Shown: positions 36,154-43,493 of the stretch, piece after piece
Numbering within the stretch: position 1 is the stretch's first letter
How the letters are laid out: the number at the start of each line of letters is the position of its first letter
Source of the DNA: Chryseobacterium caseinilyticum
GTDB lineage: Bacteria > Bacteroidota > Bacteroidia > Flavobacteriales > Weeksellaceae
DNA: 64,000 nucleotides
Direction of reading: 5' to 3'
NCBI RefSeq assembly: GCF_014837145.1
Contig: NZ_JACYFS010000001.1
Location: forward strand, 124,001-188,000
Notes under the pieces: generated by a model
What the model was told of the DNA's origin: nothing
The model's database searches: none
Seen by the model: the letters and a program-made list of their open reading frames with translations, nothing else
Made by a program: the position numbers and the translations under genes

Positions 36154-36582
36154 TTAAACATCCTTTATAAAATCCTCATACTCATAATAAAACCTCTCAA
36201 AACCATCCATTTTTTCCACAAAAAATTCAAAAGCTTCTCTCCATGTATTTTTATTAAAAACAGAAACGCCTTCTTTTTCTACCCAGATCCGGCTGATGAC
36301 TTTTCCGTTTTCCAGAGTGTGGAATTCTTCTTTATGAAAGTCACCGATGAAATCTTTCAGAATATCTTCAAGCGACCAGATTTTGTTATAATATGCATCT
36401 CTGAAGACTTCGTCTTTCATTTCGATATCCAGAGAAACCTCGGCCTTTTTTTTGTCGGCGTAGAATTTAAATGAAAAATCCTTGATTTTGGTATTGTACA
36501 AAACCCATTTTCTTGGAAACGATTTCCCGAATGCCGTCCAAAATTCCTTTTTTAACTGCTGTGCTTCTTCTTTACTGAACAT
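36154..36582 (-). CDS. DUF4268 domain protein
   Basis: 142 residues. It matches the flavobacterial DUF4268 pattern: MFSKEEAQQLKKEFWTAFGK at the start, YNTKIKDFSFKFYADKKKAE in the middle and WREAFEFFVEKMDGFERFY at the end. The domain is found alone or attached to nuclease-like proteins, and its role is not established. No catalytic motif is apparent in this short form. Its upstream DNA carries a pair of inverted AAAGAGCCAAG repeats that separates it from the Rrf2 gene. Confidence 0.8.
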   Translation of the reverse strand: MFSKEEAQQLKKEFWTAFGKSFPRKWVLYNTKIKDFSFKFYADKKKAEVSLDIEMKDEVFRDAYYNKIWSLEDILKDFIGDFHKEEFHTLENGKVISRIWVEKEGVSVFNKNTWREAFEFFVEKMDGFERFYYEYEDFIKDV

Positions 36583-36597
36583 GGGACAAATTTAGAT

Positions 36598-36750
36598 AAA
36601 AAAGAGCCAAGTAAAAAGGTAAAAGAGCCAGGTAAAATTAGTCAAGTAAATATGAAAAGAAATAGGTAAAGAGAATTTTAAGCTTTCTAATAAAGTCCCT
36701 ACAAATTTTCGATGTTGCTGCCACACTTGGCTCTTTTTACTTTTGCCTTG
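36598..36750. repeat. Inverted pair of the AAAGAGCCAAGTAAAAAG element
   Basis: The left copy (36598-36637) and the right copy (36725-36750, CTTGGCTCTTTTTACTTTTG) are in opposite orientation and could fold together around an 87-base interior. They lie between the divergent DUF4268 and Rrf2 genes. Confidence 0.65.
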
Positions 36751-36771
36751 TTTCTTTAAGAAAACTTTTCC

Positions 36772-36779
36772 TATTTTTG
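36772..36779 (+). promoter_or_regulatory. Promoter -7 box for the Rrf2 regulator
   Basis: TATTTTTG matches TAnnTTTG and lies 5 bases before the preferred ATG at 36785, so the transcript would be nearly leaderless. This supports the shorter start. Confidence 0.5.
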
Positions 36780-36784
36780 CTGTA

Positions 36785-37192
36785 ATGCTGTCAAAAAAAT
36801 CTCAATATGCTTTTAAGGCGCTTTCATATCTCGTAGAAAAGAGAAATGAAGGCCCGGTTCTTATTTCGGAAATTGCAGATCATAAGAAAATTCCTTTAAA
36901 ATTTCTTGAAAATATTCTGCTGGAACTGAAAAAAGCAGACATCCTCGACAGCAAAAAAGGAAAAGGGGGCGGTTATTTTTTTAAAGAAAATCCTCAAAAT
37001 GTGAATCTGGCAAAAATTATTCGTCTGGTAAATGGTCCCATTGCAATGCTTCCCTGTGTAAGCCTGAACTTCTACGAAAAATGTGCAGACTGTAACGAAG
37101 ATCACTGCAGTTTACACGATGTTCTGATTGAAGTGAGAGATGCTTCACTTAAAATTTTAGAGGAAAAAACACTTTTAGATTTAATTGACTAA
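36785..37192 (+). CDS. Rrf2 family regulator with a cysteine cluster, next to sulfur genes
   Basis: I place the start at 36785 (MLSKKSQYAFKALSYLVEKR), the standard Rrf2 beginning; the longer frame adds 14 residues upstream from a repeat. The winged helix covers residues 1-65 with the GGGYFF wing turn. A cysteine cluster follows: Cys91, Cys100, Cys103, Cys108 and His111, in the position where IscR-type proteins bind an iron-sulfur cluster. It sits 85 bases upstream of cysH, like the CymR/CysR-type regulators of sulfur assimilation in other bacteria. Control of the cysteine genes by cysteine or Fe-S status is an inference from position and family. Confidence 0.85.
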   Translation: MLSKKSQYAFKALSYLVEKRNEGPVLISEIADHKKIPLKFLENILLELKKADILDSKKGKGGGYFFKENPQNVNLAKIIRLVNGPIAMLPCVSLNFYEKCADCNEDHCSLHDVLIEVRDASLKILEEKTLLDLID

Positions 37193-37238
37193 ATCTGATT
37201 AAATTTAATTTTAGAAGTCTACTTATTTGGTAGGATAA

Positions 37239-37246
37239 TATTTTTG
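37239..37246 (+). promoter_or_regulatory. Promoter -7 box for cysH
   Basis: TATTTTTG matches TAnnTTTG, 31 bases before the cysH ATG. GATATTTG at 37250-37257 is a second, weaker candidate. Confidence 0.45.
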
Positions 37247-37277
37247 TTGGATATTTGCGCATATCAAACAGAAAATT

Positions 37278-37970
37278 ATGTTTTCAAAAGAGGATATCAA
37301 AACTTTGCAGCAACTTAATTTGGAGGATGGATTACAGTTTATTTCATCAAAATTCTCCGAAGGAATTGTTTTCTCTACGTCGCTTGGTCAGGAAGATCAG
37401 GTAATCACAGACGCTGTCTTCAGAAATAATTTACCGATAAAAGTTTTCACTTTAGATACCGGACGGCTTTTCTACGAACATTACGATTTACTTTCAAAAA
37501 ACAATTCACGTTATCAGAAAAAAACCGAAGTTTATTTCCCTGAATCTTCTGACGTTGAAAAGTACATGGTTGAAAAAGGCGTCAATGCGTTCTATCACTC
37601 GGTTGAGAACAGAAAAGAATGCTGTTTCATACGGAAGGTAAAACCTTTGAACCGCGCTTTGGAAAATGCTAAGGTCTGGATCACAGGACTTCGTGCAGAA
37701 CAGTCGGAAAACCGCGAAAATTTGCCGGTTCTGGAATGGGATGAGGAAAGGAATTTATACAAATACAATCCACTGATTACCTGGACGTATCAGGATGTTT
37801 TAAATTATCTTGAACATCACAAGGTTCAGGAACTGTCTCTTCATAAAAAAGGTTTTATCAGTGTAGGCTGTCAGCCATGCACAAGAGTTATCGAAGAAGA
37901 CGAAAACCCACGGGCAGGACGCTGGTGGTGGGAAACTTCACAAAAAGAATGCGGTCTGCATTCAAATTAA
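37278..37970 (+). CDS. cysH: Assimilatory APS/PAPS reductase CysH, iron-sulfur type
   Basis: 230 residues. The enzyme reduces adenylyl sulfate to sulfite. The pair Cys115-Cys116 (KECCFIRK) and Cys198-x2-Cys201 (GCQPC) form the [4Fe-4S] site that marks APS-using enzymes, and the catalytic cysteine is in the C-terminal ECGLH motif (Cys225). The substrate loop is near STSLGQEDQ and LDTGRLF. No cysC kinase is fused to or adjacent to cysN, which fits direct use of APS. It heads the cluster cysH-cysD-cysN-permease, 25 bases before cysD. Confidence 0.95.
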   Translation: MFSKEDIKTLQQLNLEDGLQFISSKFSEGIVFSTSLGQEDQVITDAVFRNNLPIKVFTLDTGRLFYEHYDLLSKNNSRYQKKTEVYFPESSDVEKYMVEKGVNAFYHSVENRKECCFIRKVKPLNRALENAKVWITGLRAEQSENRENLPVLEWDEERNLYKYNPLITWTYQDVLNYLEHHKVQELSLHKKGFISVGCQPCTRVIEEDENPRAGRWWWETSQKECGLHSN

Positions 37971-37995
37971 TTCAAATTTAATCTTTCAAATTATA

Positions 37996-38904
37996 ATGAG
38001 TGACCATAAACTAAATTATCTCGAGCAACTTGAGGCGGAAAGCATTTATATCATGCGTGAAATTGCGGCTCAGTTTGAAAAACCTGCTTTGCTTTTCAGC
38101 GGCGGAAAAGATTCGATTACATTGGTTCATTTGGCTAAAAAAGCGTTTACCCCAATGAAAATTCCTTTTCCATTTGTACATATTGATACGGGACACAATT
38201 TTCCTGAGGCACTGCAGTTCAGAGATTATTTTGCCGAAAGTCTCGGTGCCGAACTGATCGTAAGAAAAGTGGAAGATACCATCAAAGCTAAAAATTTAAC
38301 TGAACCAAAAGGAAAATTTGCTTCAAGAAACTGGTTGCAGACACATACTTTATTAGATACAATTGAAGAATTTCAGTTCGATGCCTGCATCGGCGGAGCG
38401 AGAAGAGATGAAGAAAAAGCCAGAGCAAAAGAACGTTTTTTCTCGGTCCGTGATGAATTCGGACAGTGGGATCCTAAATTACAGCGTCCTGAATTGTGGA
38501 ATATCTATAACGGAAGAATCAACAAAGGTGAAAACGTAAGAGTTTTCCCAATTTCAAACTGGACAGAGCTCGATGTCTGGAATTACATTAAAAAAGAAAA
38601 TATCCAGCTGCCATCCATCTATTTTGCTCACGACCGTGATGTGATTGAGTTTGAAGGACAGTTAATTGCCGTCTCAGATTTTATTCAGATTGATGAAAAT
38701 GATCACATTAAAAATAAAAAAGTACGTTACAGAACCGTCGGAGATATGACCTGTACAGCCGCAGTTGAAAGTTCAGCTGAAACTTTGGATGAAGTGGTAA
38801 ACGAAATTACCGCTTCCCGAATCTCCGAACGCGGCGAAACCCGAATCGACGACAAAGTAACGGAAGCCGCAATGGAAGACAGAAAAAAAGGAGGATATTT
38901 TTAG
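37996..38904 (+). CDS. cysD: Sulfate adenylyltransferase subunit CysD
   Basis: 302 residues, the usual length. This is the catalytic subunit that makes APS from ATP and sulfate, driven by the GTPase partner CysN. The PP-loop is FSGGKDS near residue 34, followed by HIDTGHNFPE, CIGGARRDEEKARAKER and the C-terminal DRKKGGYF. It lies 25 bases after cysH. It is separated from cysN by a 131-base stretch with a repeat element, unlike the tight spacing elsewhere in the cluster. Confidence 0.97.
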   Translation: MSDHKLNYLEQLEAESIYIMREIAAQFEKPALLFSGGKDSITLVHLAKKAFTPMKIPFPFVHIDTGHNFPEALQFRDYFAESLGAELIVRKVEDTIKAKNLTEPKGKFASRNWLQTHTLLDTIEEFQFDACIGGARRDEEKARAKERFFSVRDEFGQWDPKLQRPELWNIYNGRINKGENVRVFPISNWTELDVWNYIKKENIQLPSIYFAHDRDVIEFEGQLIAVSDFIQIDENDHIKNKKVRYRTVGDMTCTAAVESSAETLDEVVNEITASRISERGETRIDDKVTEAAMEDRKKGGYF

Positions 38905-38905
38905 A

Positions 38906-39029
38906 TGGGTAATGAGCAATGAGTAATAGGCAATGCCAAACTGCGTATTTTACTCGATGCTTTACATTAAAATATTCAAAAGATGAACGGTTTAAAATTA
39001 CTTATCACCAATTACTCATTACTAATATT
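38906..39029. repeat. Repeat element inserted between cysD and cysN
   Basis: The words GGGTAATGAGCAATGAGTAAT at the left and ATCACCAATTACTCATTACT at the right contain AATGAGTAAT and ATTACTCATT, perfect 10-base inverted arms 83 bases apart. The same word family occurs at 7664-7712. An ATG inside it extends the apparent cysN frame. Confidence 0.65.
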
Positions 39030-39035
39030 ATTTAC

Positions 39036-40277
39036 GTGGACATATTAAGATTTATCACCGCAGGGAGTGTAGACGATGGCAAAAGTACGCTGATCGGAAG
39101 ACTTCTCTACGACAGCAAAAATATACTGATCGACCAGCTTGAAGCGTTGGAGAAACAGTCAAAAAATAAAAACGGAAACGGGGTTGATCTTGCCATTCTT
39201 ACCGACGGTTTAAGAGCCGAAAGAGAGCAGGGAATAACAATTGATGTTGCTTACCGCTATCTTTCAACGCCAAAAAGGAAATTTATCATCGCCGATGCTC
39301 CGGGACATATTCAGTACACCAGAAATATGATTACAGGAGCTTCGAATTCGCAACTGATTGTCATTCTGATTGATGCAAGACAGGGCGTGATAGAGCAGAC
39401 CCGAAGACATTCTATCATTGCTTCATTACTGAAAATGAAAAATGTGGTGGTTGCCATCAACAAAATGGATTTGGTGGATTATTCTGAAGAGATTTATAAT
39501 GACATCAAAGCTCAGTATGAACTGGTTGCTAAAAAACTGAAGCTTGAGAATGTGAATTATTTTCCAATTTCAGCTTTTAGCGGAGATAATATTGTCTCTA
39601 AATCTGACAAAACAGGTTGGTATCAAGGTTCTACACTTTTAGATTTTCTGGAAAATGTTGAGATTAATCAGAATCAGGAACAGGAAAACCCGAGATTTCA
39701 GGTGCAGTACGTGATCCGTCCGCAAACGGATGAATTGCATGATTACAGAGGTTATGCAGGAGAAGTGATTTCGGGAATTTATAGGAAAGGTGATGAGATT
39801 ACCGTTCTTCCACAAAATATTCAGACCAAAATCTCAAAAATTGAAAATGGCGGAAAAGAAGTAGATTTTGTTTTTACCAATCAGCCTGCGGTGATTCACA
39901 TTGAAGACGATATTGATATCAGCCGTGGCGATTTTTTAGTAAAAACCAATCAACAGCCAAGAGTTGAAAATGAACTGGAAGCCGTTGTATGCTGGCTCGA
40001 CAAAAAAGAACTGAACGAGGGAAACAAATATTTTATTCAGCACAAAAGCAAAACCCTAAAAGCAGTTATCAAAGAAATTGAATATAAAATTGATGTCAAT
40101 ACACTTGAACAGATGCCCGTAACAGAAAGCATCAGACTGAATGAAGTTGTAAAAGTGAGATTAAAAACCGCATCACCTTTGGTTTTCGACAGTTTTGAAG
40201 AAAGCAGGTCAACAGGAAATGCCATTCTTATTGATGAAACAAGCAATTCAACCGTTGGTGCGGTGATGATTTTATAG
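39036..40277 (+). CDS. cysN: Sulfate adenylyltransferase GTPase subunit CysN
   Basis: I place the start at the GTG at 39036 (VDILRFITAGSVDDGKSTLI), giving 413 residues; the longer frame begins inside a repeat and adds 39 residues unlike the family. EF-Tu-type GTPase motifs are present: GSVDDGKST (P-loop), DAPGH and NKMD, followed by two beta-barrel domains. It activates CysD. No APS kinase domain is fused at the C-terminus. The permease gene follows 21 bases later. Confidence 0.95.
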   Translation: MDILRFITAGSVDDGKSTLIGRLLYDSKNILIDQLEALEKQSKNKNGNGVDLAILTDGLRAEREQGITIDVAYRYLSTPKRKFIIADAPGHIQYTRNMITGASNSQLIVILIDARQGVIEQTRRHSIIASLLKMKNVVVAINKMDLVDYSEEIYNDIKAQYELVAKKLKLENVNYFPISAFSGDNIVSKSDKTGWYQGSTLLDFLENVEINQNQEQENPRFQVQYVIRPQTDELHDYRGYAGEVISGIYRKGDEITVLPQNIQTKISKIENGGKEVDFVFTNQPAVIHIEDDIDISRGDFLVKTNQQPRVENELEAVVCWLDKKELNEGNKYFIQHKSKTLKAVIKEIEYKIDVNTLEQMPVTESIRLNEVVKVRLKTASPLVFDSFEESRSTGNAILIDETSNSTVGAVMIL

Positions 40278-40298
40278 TTCTTTTAAACACTTGATGAT

Positions 40299-41183
40299 AT
40301 GGTAATTTCGCAGAAAATTCAGTTCAGGCTCAATGTCCTTTTGATTACAGTAATTGTCTTGGTCATTGCATTTATTTCAATGTACAGTCTGGGATATTTA
40401 GACGAACTTGAAATTATTCTTGCCAAAGACAATCATATTTTTTACTGGATGCTTCTTGTGGGTGTTTTTGCAGAAATTGTCGCCGGATCAATGGGAATGG
40501 GCTACGGCGTGATTTGTACGACGACACTGATGTTCCTGGGAATTCCACCTCATATTGTGAGTGCAAGTATTCACTCTGCTGAAAGTTTTACAACGGCAGC
40601 CGGAAGTATCAGCCATATTAAACTGAAAAATGTAAGCAAAAGCCTGGTGAAAAAGCTGGCAATTCCGGCCATTATCGGTGCGATTGTTGGCGCACTGTGT
40701 TTAACATACGTTGGCGAATATTACTCGAAAATTACCAAAACGGTCATCGCTTTTTATACGCTGTATCTAGGTTTTAAAATTTTGTCTAATGCATTTAAAC
40801 CAAAACAGAATAAAGCTTTAAAGAAGAAAACTAATCTTACAAGACTTGGCGTAATCGGTGGTTTTATCGATTCATTTGCCGGTGGAGGTTGGGGTCCTTT
40901 GGTAACCGGAACTTTAATTAAGAATGCTTTTACGCCGAGATTTGCAGTGGGAAGTTCTACTGTGGCAAAATTTATCCTGACAATTACTGCGGCCATCACC
41001 TTCTTTTTTACTTTGGGAATTCAGCACTGGAATATTATTCTGGGACTTCTCATCGGTGGAATTATTACTGCACCATTTTCTGCAATGCTGACTGCCAAAC
41101 TTCCCGTTAAAAATATGTTTATCATCATCGGAACACTGGTGATTGTAATGAGTTCGGTTACAATTTTTAAATCGGTATTTTAA
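40299..41183 (+). CDS. TauE/SafE family permease
   Basis: 294 residues with eight or so membrane helices. The family signature glycine-rich helices are visible (GVFAEIVAGSMGMGYGV and GGFIDSFAGGGWGPL). TauE/SafE proteins move sulfite, sulfonates or related anions. The position 21 bases after cysN makes sulfate uptake or sulfite export for this pathway the likeliest role, but the direction of transport cannot be read from the sequence. Confidence 0.88.
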   Translation: MVISQKIQFRLNVLLITVIVLVIAFISMYSLGYLDELEIILAKDNHIFYWMLLVGVFAEIVAGSMGMGYGVICTTTLMFLGIPPHIVSASIHSAESFTTAAGSISHIKLKNVSKSLVKKLAIPAIIGAIVGALCLTYVGEYYSKITKTVIAFYTLYLGFKILSNAFKPKQNKALKKKTNLTRLGVIGGFIDSFAGGGWGPLVTGTLIKNAFTPRFAVGSSTVAKFILTITAAITFFFTLGIQHWNIILGLLIGGIITAPFSAMLTAKLPVKNMFIIIGTLVIVMSSVTIFKSVF

Positions 41184-41408
41184 TTCAAAATTCAAGGATT
41201 CATATTTAAGAGATTTAAATCTACTCAGTATTCTTAACTGAGTGAAACGCCTTTGTGCACGAAAAACAAACAGACTAATTTTTAAAAAATATCTTTGCAA
41301 ACCTTGCGCTAAAAATATTTACACTGAATTTTTTTTGTGAAAAATTTAGGAGAATCTGAATTTTATTAAAATCAAAAATAATTTACATTTACAGCCTAAA
41401 AATAACAC

Positions 41409-41699
41409 ATGAATTTACACATTGTCGCCCTGTTCAAGTTTCAGGAAAACTATCTGATGGAAGCGGTTGAATTATTTCAAAACCTTGTAAAAGAAACCAG
41501 AAAAGAAGAGGGTTGCCTGCAATATGATCTCATTGAAGATAACGAAAATAAAGGTACATTTTTCCTTGTTGAACTTTGGGAAACCCGAGAACATCACAAC
41601 CGACACAACGGGCAGGATCATCTTCTGAATTTCAGACGTGATGCCTCCAAAATTTTATCTGAAACAGCGCAGGTTTACAAAGGATTTAAGATTTACTAA
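41409..41699 (+). CDS. ABM-domain monooxygenase-like protein
   Basis: 96 residues. It shows the ferredoxin-like antibiotic biosynthesis monooxygenase pattern: HIVALFKFQENY, then LVKETRKEEGCLQYDLIED, FFLVELWETREHHNRHN and a closing helix. Members include quinol and haem-degrading monooxygenases. The ELWE segment and paired histidines are typical of the quinol type, and the asparagine/histidine set of haem-degrading IsdG proteins is not clear here. A dispersed repeat starts at the stop codon. The haem locus begins 1.8 kb further on, so a haem link is possible but not shown. Confidence 0.8.
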   Translation: MNLHIVALFKFQENYLMEAVELFQNLVKETRKEEGCLQYDLIEDNENKGTFFLVELWETREHHNRHNGQDHLLNFRRDASKILSETAQVYKGFKIY

Positions 41700-41729
41700 A
41701 AGAGCCAGGTAAAAAGTAAAAAGAATAAA
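41698..41729. repeat. Dispersed AAAGAGCCAGGTAAAAAG repeat flush with a stop codon
   Basis: AAAAGAGCCAGGTAAAAAGT begins in the last codon of the ABM gene, the same relation to a gene end as at hemJ and the ChaN gene. Confidence 0.65.
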
Positions 41730-41781
41730 GGGAAAAAATTGTAGGAAAAAGTAAAATTGGTTTTTATAAAATAATTTTGAT

Positions 41782-41837
41782 AATCATCAATCATCAATCA
41801 TCAATCATCAATCATCAATCATCAATCATCAATCATC
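41782..41837. repeat. Eight tandem copies of the 7-bp unit AATCATC
   Basis: The run is exact over 56 bases. It could change length by slippage. Confidence 0.95.
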
Positions 41838-41862
41838 CAACACCCCACATCCCTCACAAAAA

Positions 41863-41902
41863 CAAAAGGCAGCTTCAGAAATTCTGAGACTGCCTTTTTA
41901 TT
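41863..41902. terminator. Terminator for the T9SS adhesin gene
   Basis: AAAAGGCAG pairs with CTGCCTTTTT, with an inner TTCAG/CTGAG pair. It works in either direction and follows the minus-strand gene by 18 bases. Confidence 0.8.
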
Positions 41903-41919
41903 AGAAAAAATAGAAAGTA

Positions 41920-43191
41920 TTATTTTTTGATAAACTTCGACTTCTGAGTCGTGCCATCTTTAGTTTCAATTAGAATGTAATAAACACCTGTCTGAAGAGT
42001 GCTAATATTGAATCTATTGTAGTCTACCGTTCCTGCAGCTACTCTTGTTCCTAAAGCAGAATAGATTTCTACAGATTTTGGAGATTCTTTTCCTACAAAC
42101 TGTAGAGCTGTATTTTCTGCATTTACAGCAAATCTGATATCGCTGTTTGATTTTGTAAGATCTGAAGTTGCTAATGAACCTAACACATCATAGATTACAT
42201 CATCCACATAAGCTGCAGCGTGATTTGTTGCTCCGCTAAATCTCCATGCAATGTATTGCTTAGTAGAGGTTGGTACATCAAACGTAAGAATTTGAGGTGT
42301 AGTTGAACCTGCTGTTAGAGCTATTGGGCTTCCTAATGATGTAAAAGTTGTCATATCTGTGATACTTGAAACCATTCCTACCTCAATTGTTGCATTTCCA
42401 AAAGAATTTGAAGAAATGTTGGTTGTAAATCTTATTTTCTTACTTCCGTCTGGAGCTACAATCTTTGGAGAAATAAGATACATGTTCGTGTTAGGAGTAG
42501 TGTTCGCATAAAACTGAACTGCATTACTACCGTTGTTCGCAGCAGTATAAACATTGTGAGGAACAGTTGCAATTACTTTATTCCATCCGTTCTGCGGTAG
42601 TGAAGCAGGGTTTCCAGGTCCGGTAAATGCATTAAAATTTTCGTTGATTGTTCCTGCTGGCGGTGTATCATATATTACATCATCAACTAAAACAACAGCA
42701 TGCTCCGCACTTCCGATAAATTTAAAAGCGATGTATTGTTTAGTAGATGAAGGTACAGTAATGGTAACTGTCTGTTCTGTTGTAGAAGTCACGTTGTATA
42801 CCGGACTAATTGATGTAAACGCAGCAGTTCCTGTAGTTGAGCTTTCAGAAATTAATCCTACCTGTAAAGTTCCTGAACTACCAGTTCCACCTGTTTGAGC
42901 GTAAGTAAAGGTTAAAGTCTTTGTACCATCTGGCGCTACGATCTGTGGACTTACAAGATAACCATCAACTCCTGGATAGAAGAAGCTGTAAAATTGTGCG
43001 TACTTATCAGTAGTTCCGTCAGCATAAACTCTTGGACCTGCAGTTGATACAACTTTTGACCAATTGTTTTGAGGCCATGGTGCGCCTAATCCTGTAGTAA
43101 ATGACTCAAAAGTTTCGTTGATTGTTGCAACTTGTGCATTTGCAGATATTGCAGTGAAAACTAAAGCTCCGAAAAGTAGTTTTAATTTCAT
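41920..43191 (-). CDS. T9SS-exported protein with two cleaved-adhesin-type domains
   Basis: 423 residues. The signal peptide ends in SANAQ. Two similar domains of about 160 residues follow (about 22-182 and 183-338). Each begins with TINE(T/N)F and has a PQNxW step, the YLxSPxIVAPDG motif and an ending in (V/A)xVDDVIYD; these are choice-of-anchor J/cleaved adhesin domains as in gingipain and haemagglutinin repeats of Porphyromonas. The last 75 residues are a type A T9SS sorting domain (KSVEIYSALGTRVAAG, then TGVYYILIETKDG). It is divergent from the haem receptor gene, and both have the same operator next to their -7 boxes, so a role in capturing haem or haem proteins is plausible. Confidence 0.88.
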   Translation of the reverse strand: MKLKLLFGALVFTAISANAQVATINETFESFTTGLGAPWPQNNWSKVVSTAGPRVYADGTTDKYAQFYSFFYPGVDGYLVSPQIVAPDGTKTLTFTYAQTGGTGSSGTLQVGLISESSTTGTAAFTSISPVYNVTSTTEQTVTITVPSSTKQYIAFKFIGSAEHAVVLVDDVIYDTPPAGTINENFNAFTGPGNPASLPQNGWNKVIATVPHNVYTAANNGSNAVQFYANTTPNTNMYLISPKIVAPDGSKKIRFTTNISSNSFGNATIEVGMVSSITDMTTFTSLGSPIALTAGSTTPQILTFDVPTSTKQYIAWRFSGATNHAAAYVDDVIYDVLGSLATSDLTKSNSDIRFAVNAENTALQFVGKESPKSVEIYSALGTRVAAGTVDYNRFNISTLQTGVYYILIETKDGTTQKSKFIKK

Positions 43192-43200
43192 AACGTTTTA

Positions 43201-43270
43201 TTATTTAGAATTATTCTACAAAAGTAAATATTTATTTTTAAACATTCTAAATAAAAAGATGATATTTGTC
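43201..43270 (-). promoter_or_regulatory. Promoter and two operators of the T9SS adhesin gene
   Basis: The -7 box on the minus strand is TACTTTTG (43219-43226). Five bases upstream is the inverted repeat TTATTTTTAA, 3 bases, TTCTAAATAA (43232-43254). A second copy, TTATTTAGAA, 3 bases, TTCTACAAAA (43201-43223), overlaps the likely start of transcription. The plus-strand stretch 43229-43270 is a diverged copy of 43437-43477, including a plus-strand GATATTTG. Confidence 0.72.
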
Positions 43271-43439
43271 TTGTTTTAATATTAAATCATCCTTATTGCT
43301 CCAATTAGAATCTTTCCAAAGGTGTGTAAAAACCCCCTGCTGTATAGGCTTTAAAGGTAATCTAAATTCCCCACGTTCAGAATAAAAACTAATCTTCATT
43401 AGAAATGATATGGGAAAATGTCATATTTAAATTATCTAT

Positions 43440-43475
43440 TTATTTTTAACTATTCTAAATAAACCATTATATTTG
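43440..43475 (+). promoter_or_regulatory. Operator and -7 box of the haem uptake operon
   Basis: The inverted repeat TTATTTTTAA, 3 bases, TTCTAAATAA (43440-43462) lies 5 bases before the -7 box TATATTTG (43468-43475). The spacing is the same as at the divergent promoter. An iron-responsive repressor of the Fur or DtxR type would be expected, but the sequence alone does not say which. Confidence 0.72.
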
Positions 43476-43493
43476 TCAAAATTTTTTTTCCAC

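Noticed and set aside
36145..36474. 109-residue plus-strand frame opposite the DUF4268 gene
   Set aside because: The minus-strand DUF4268 gene has family matches over its full length; this one has none.
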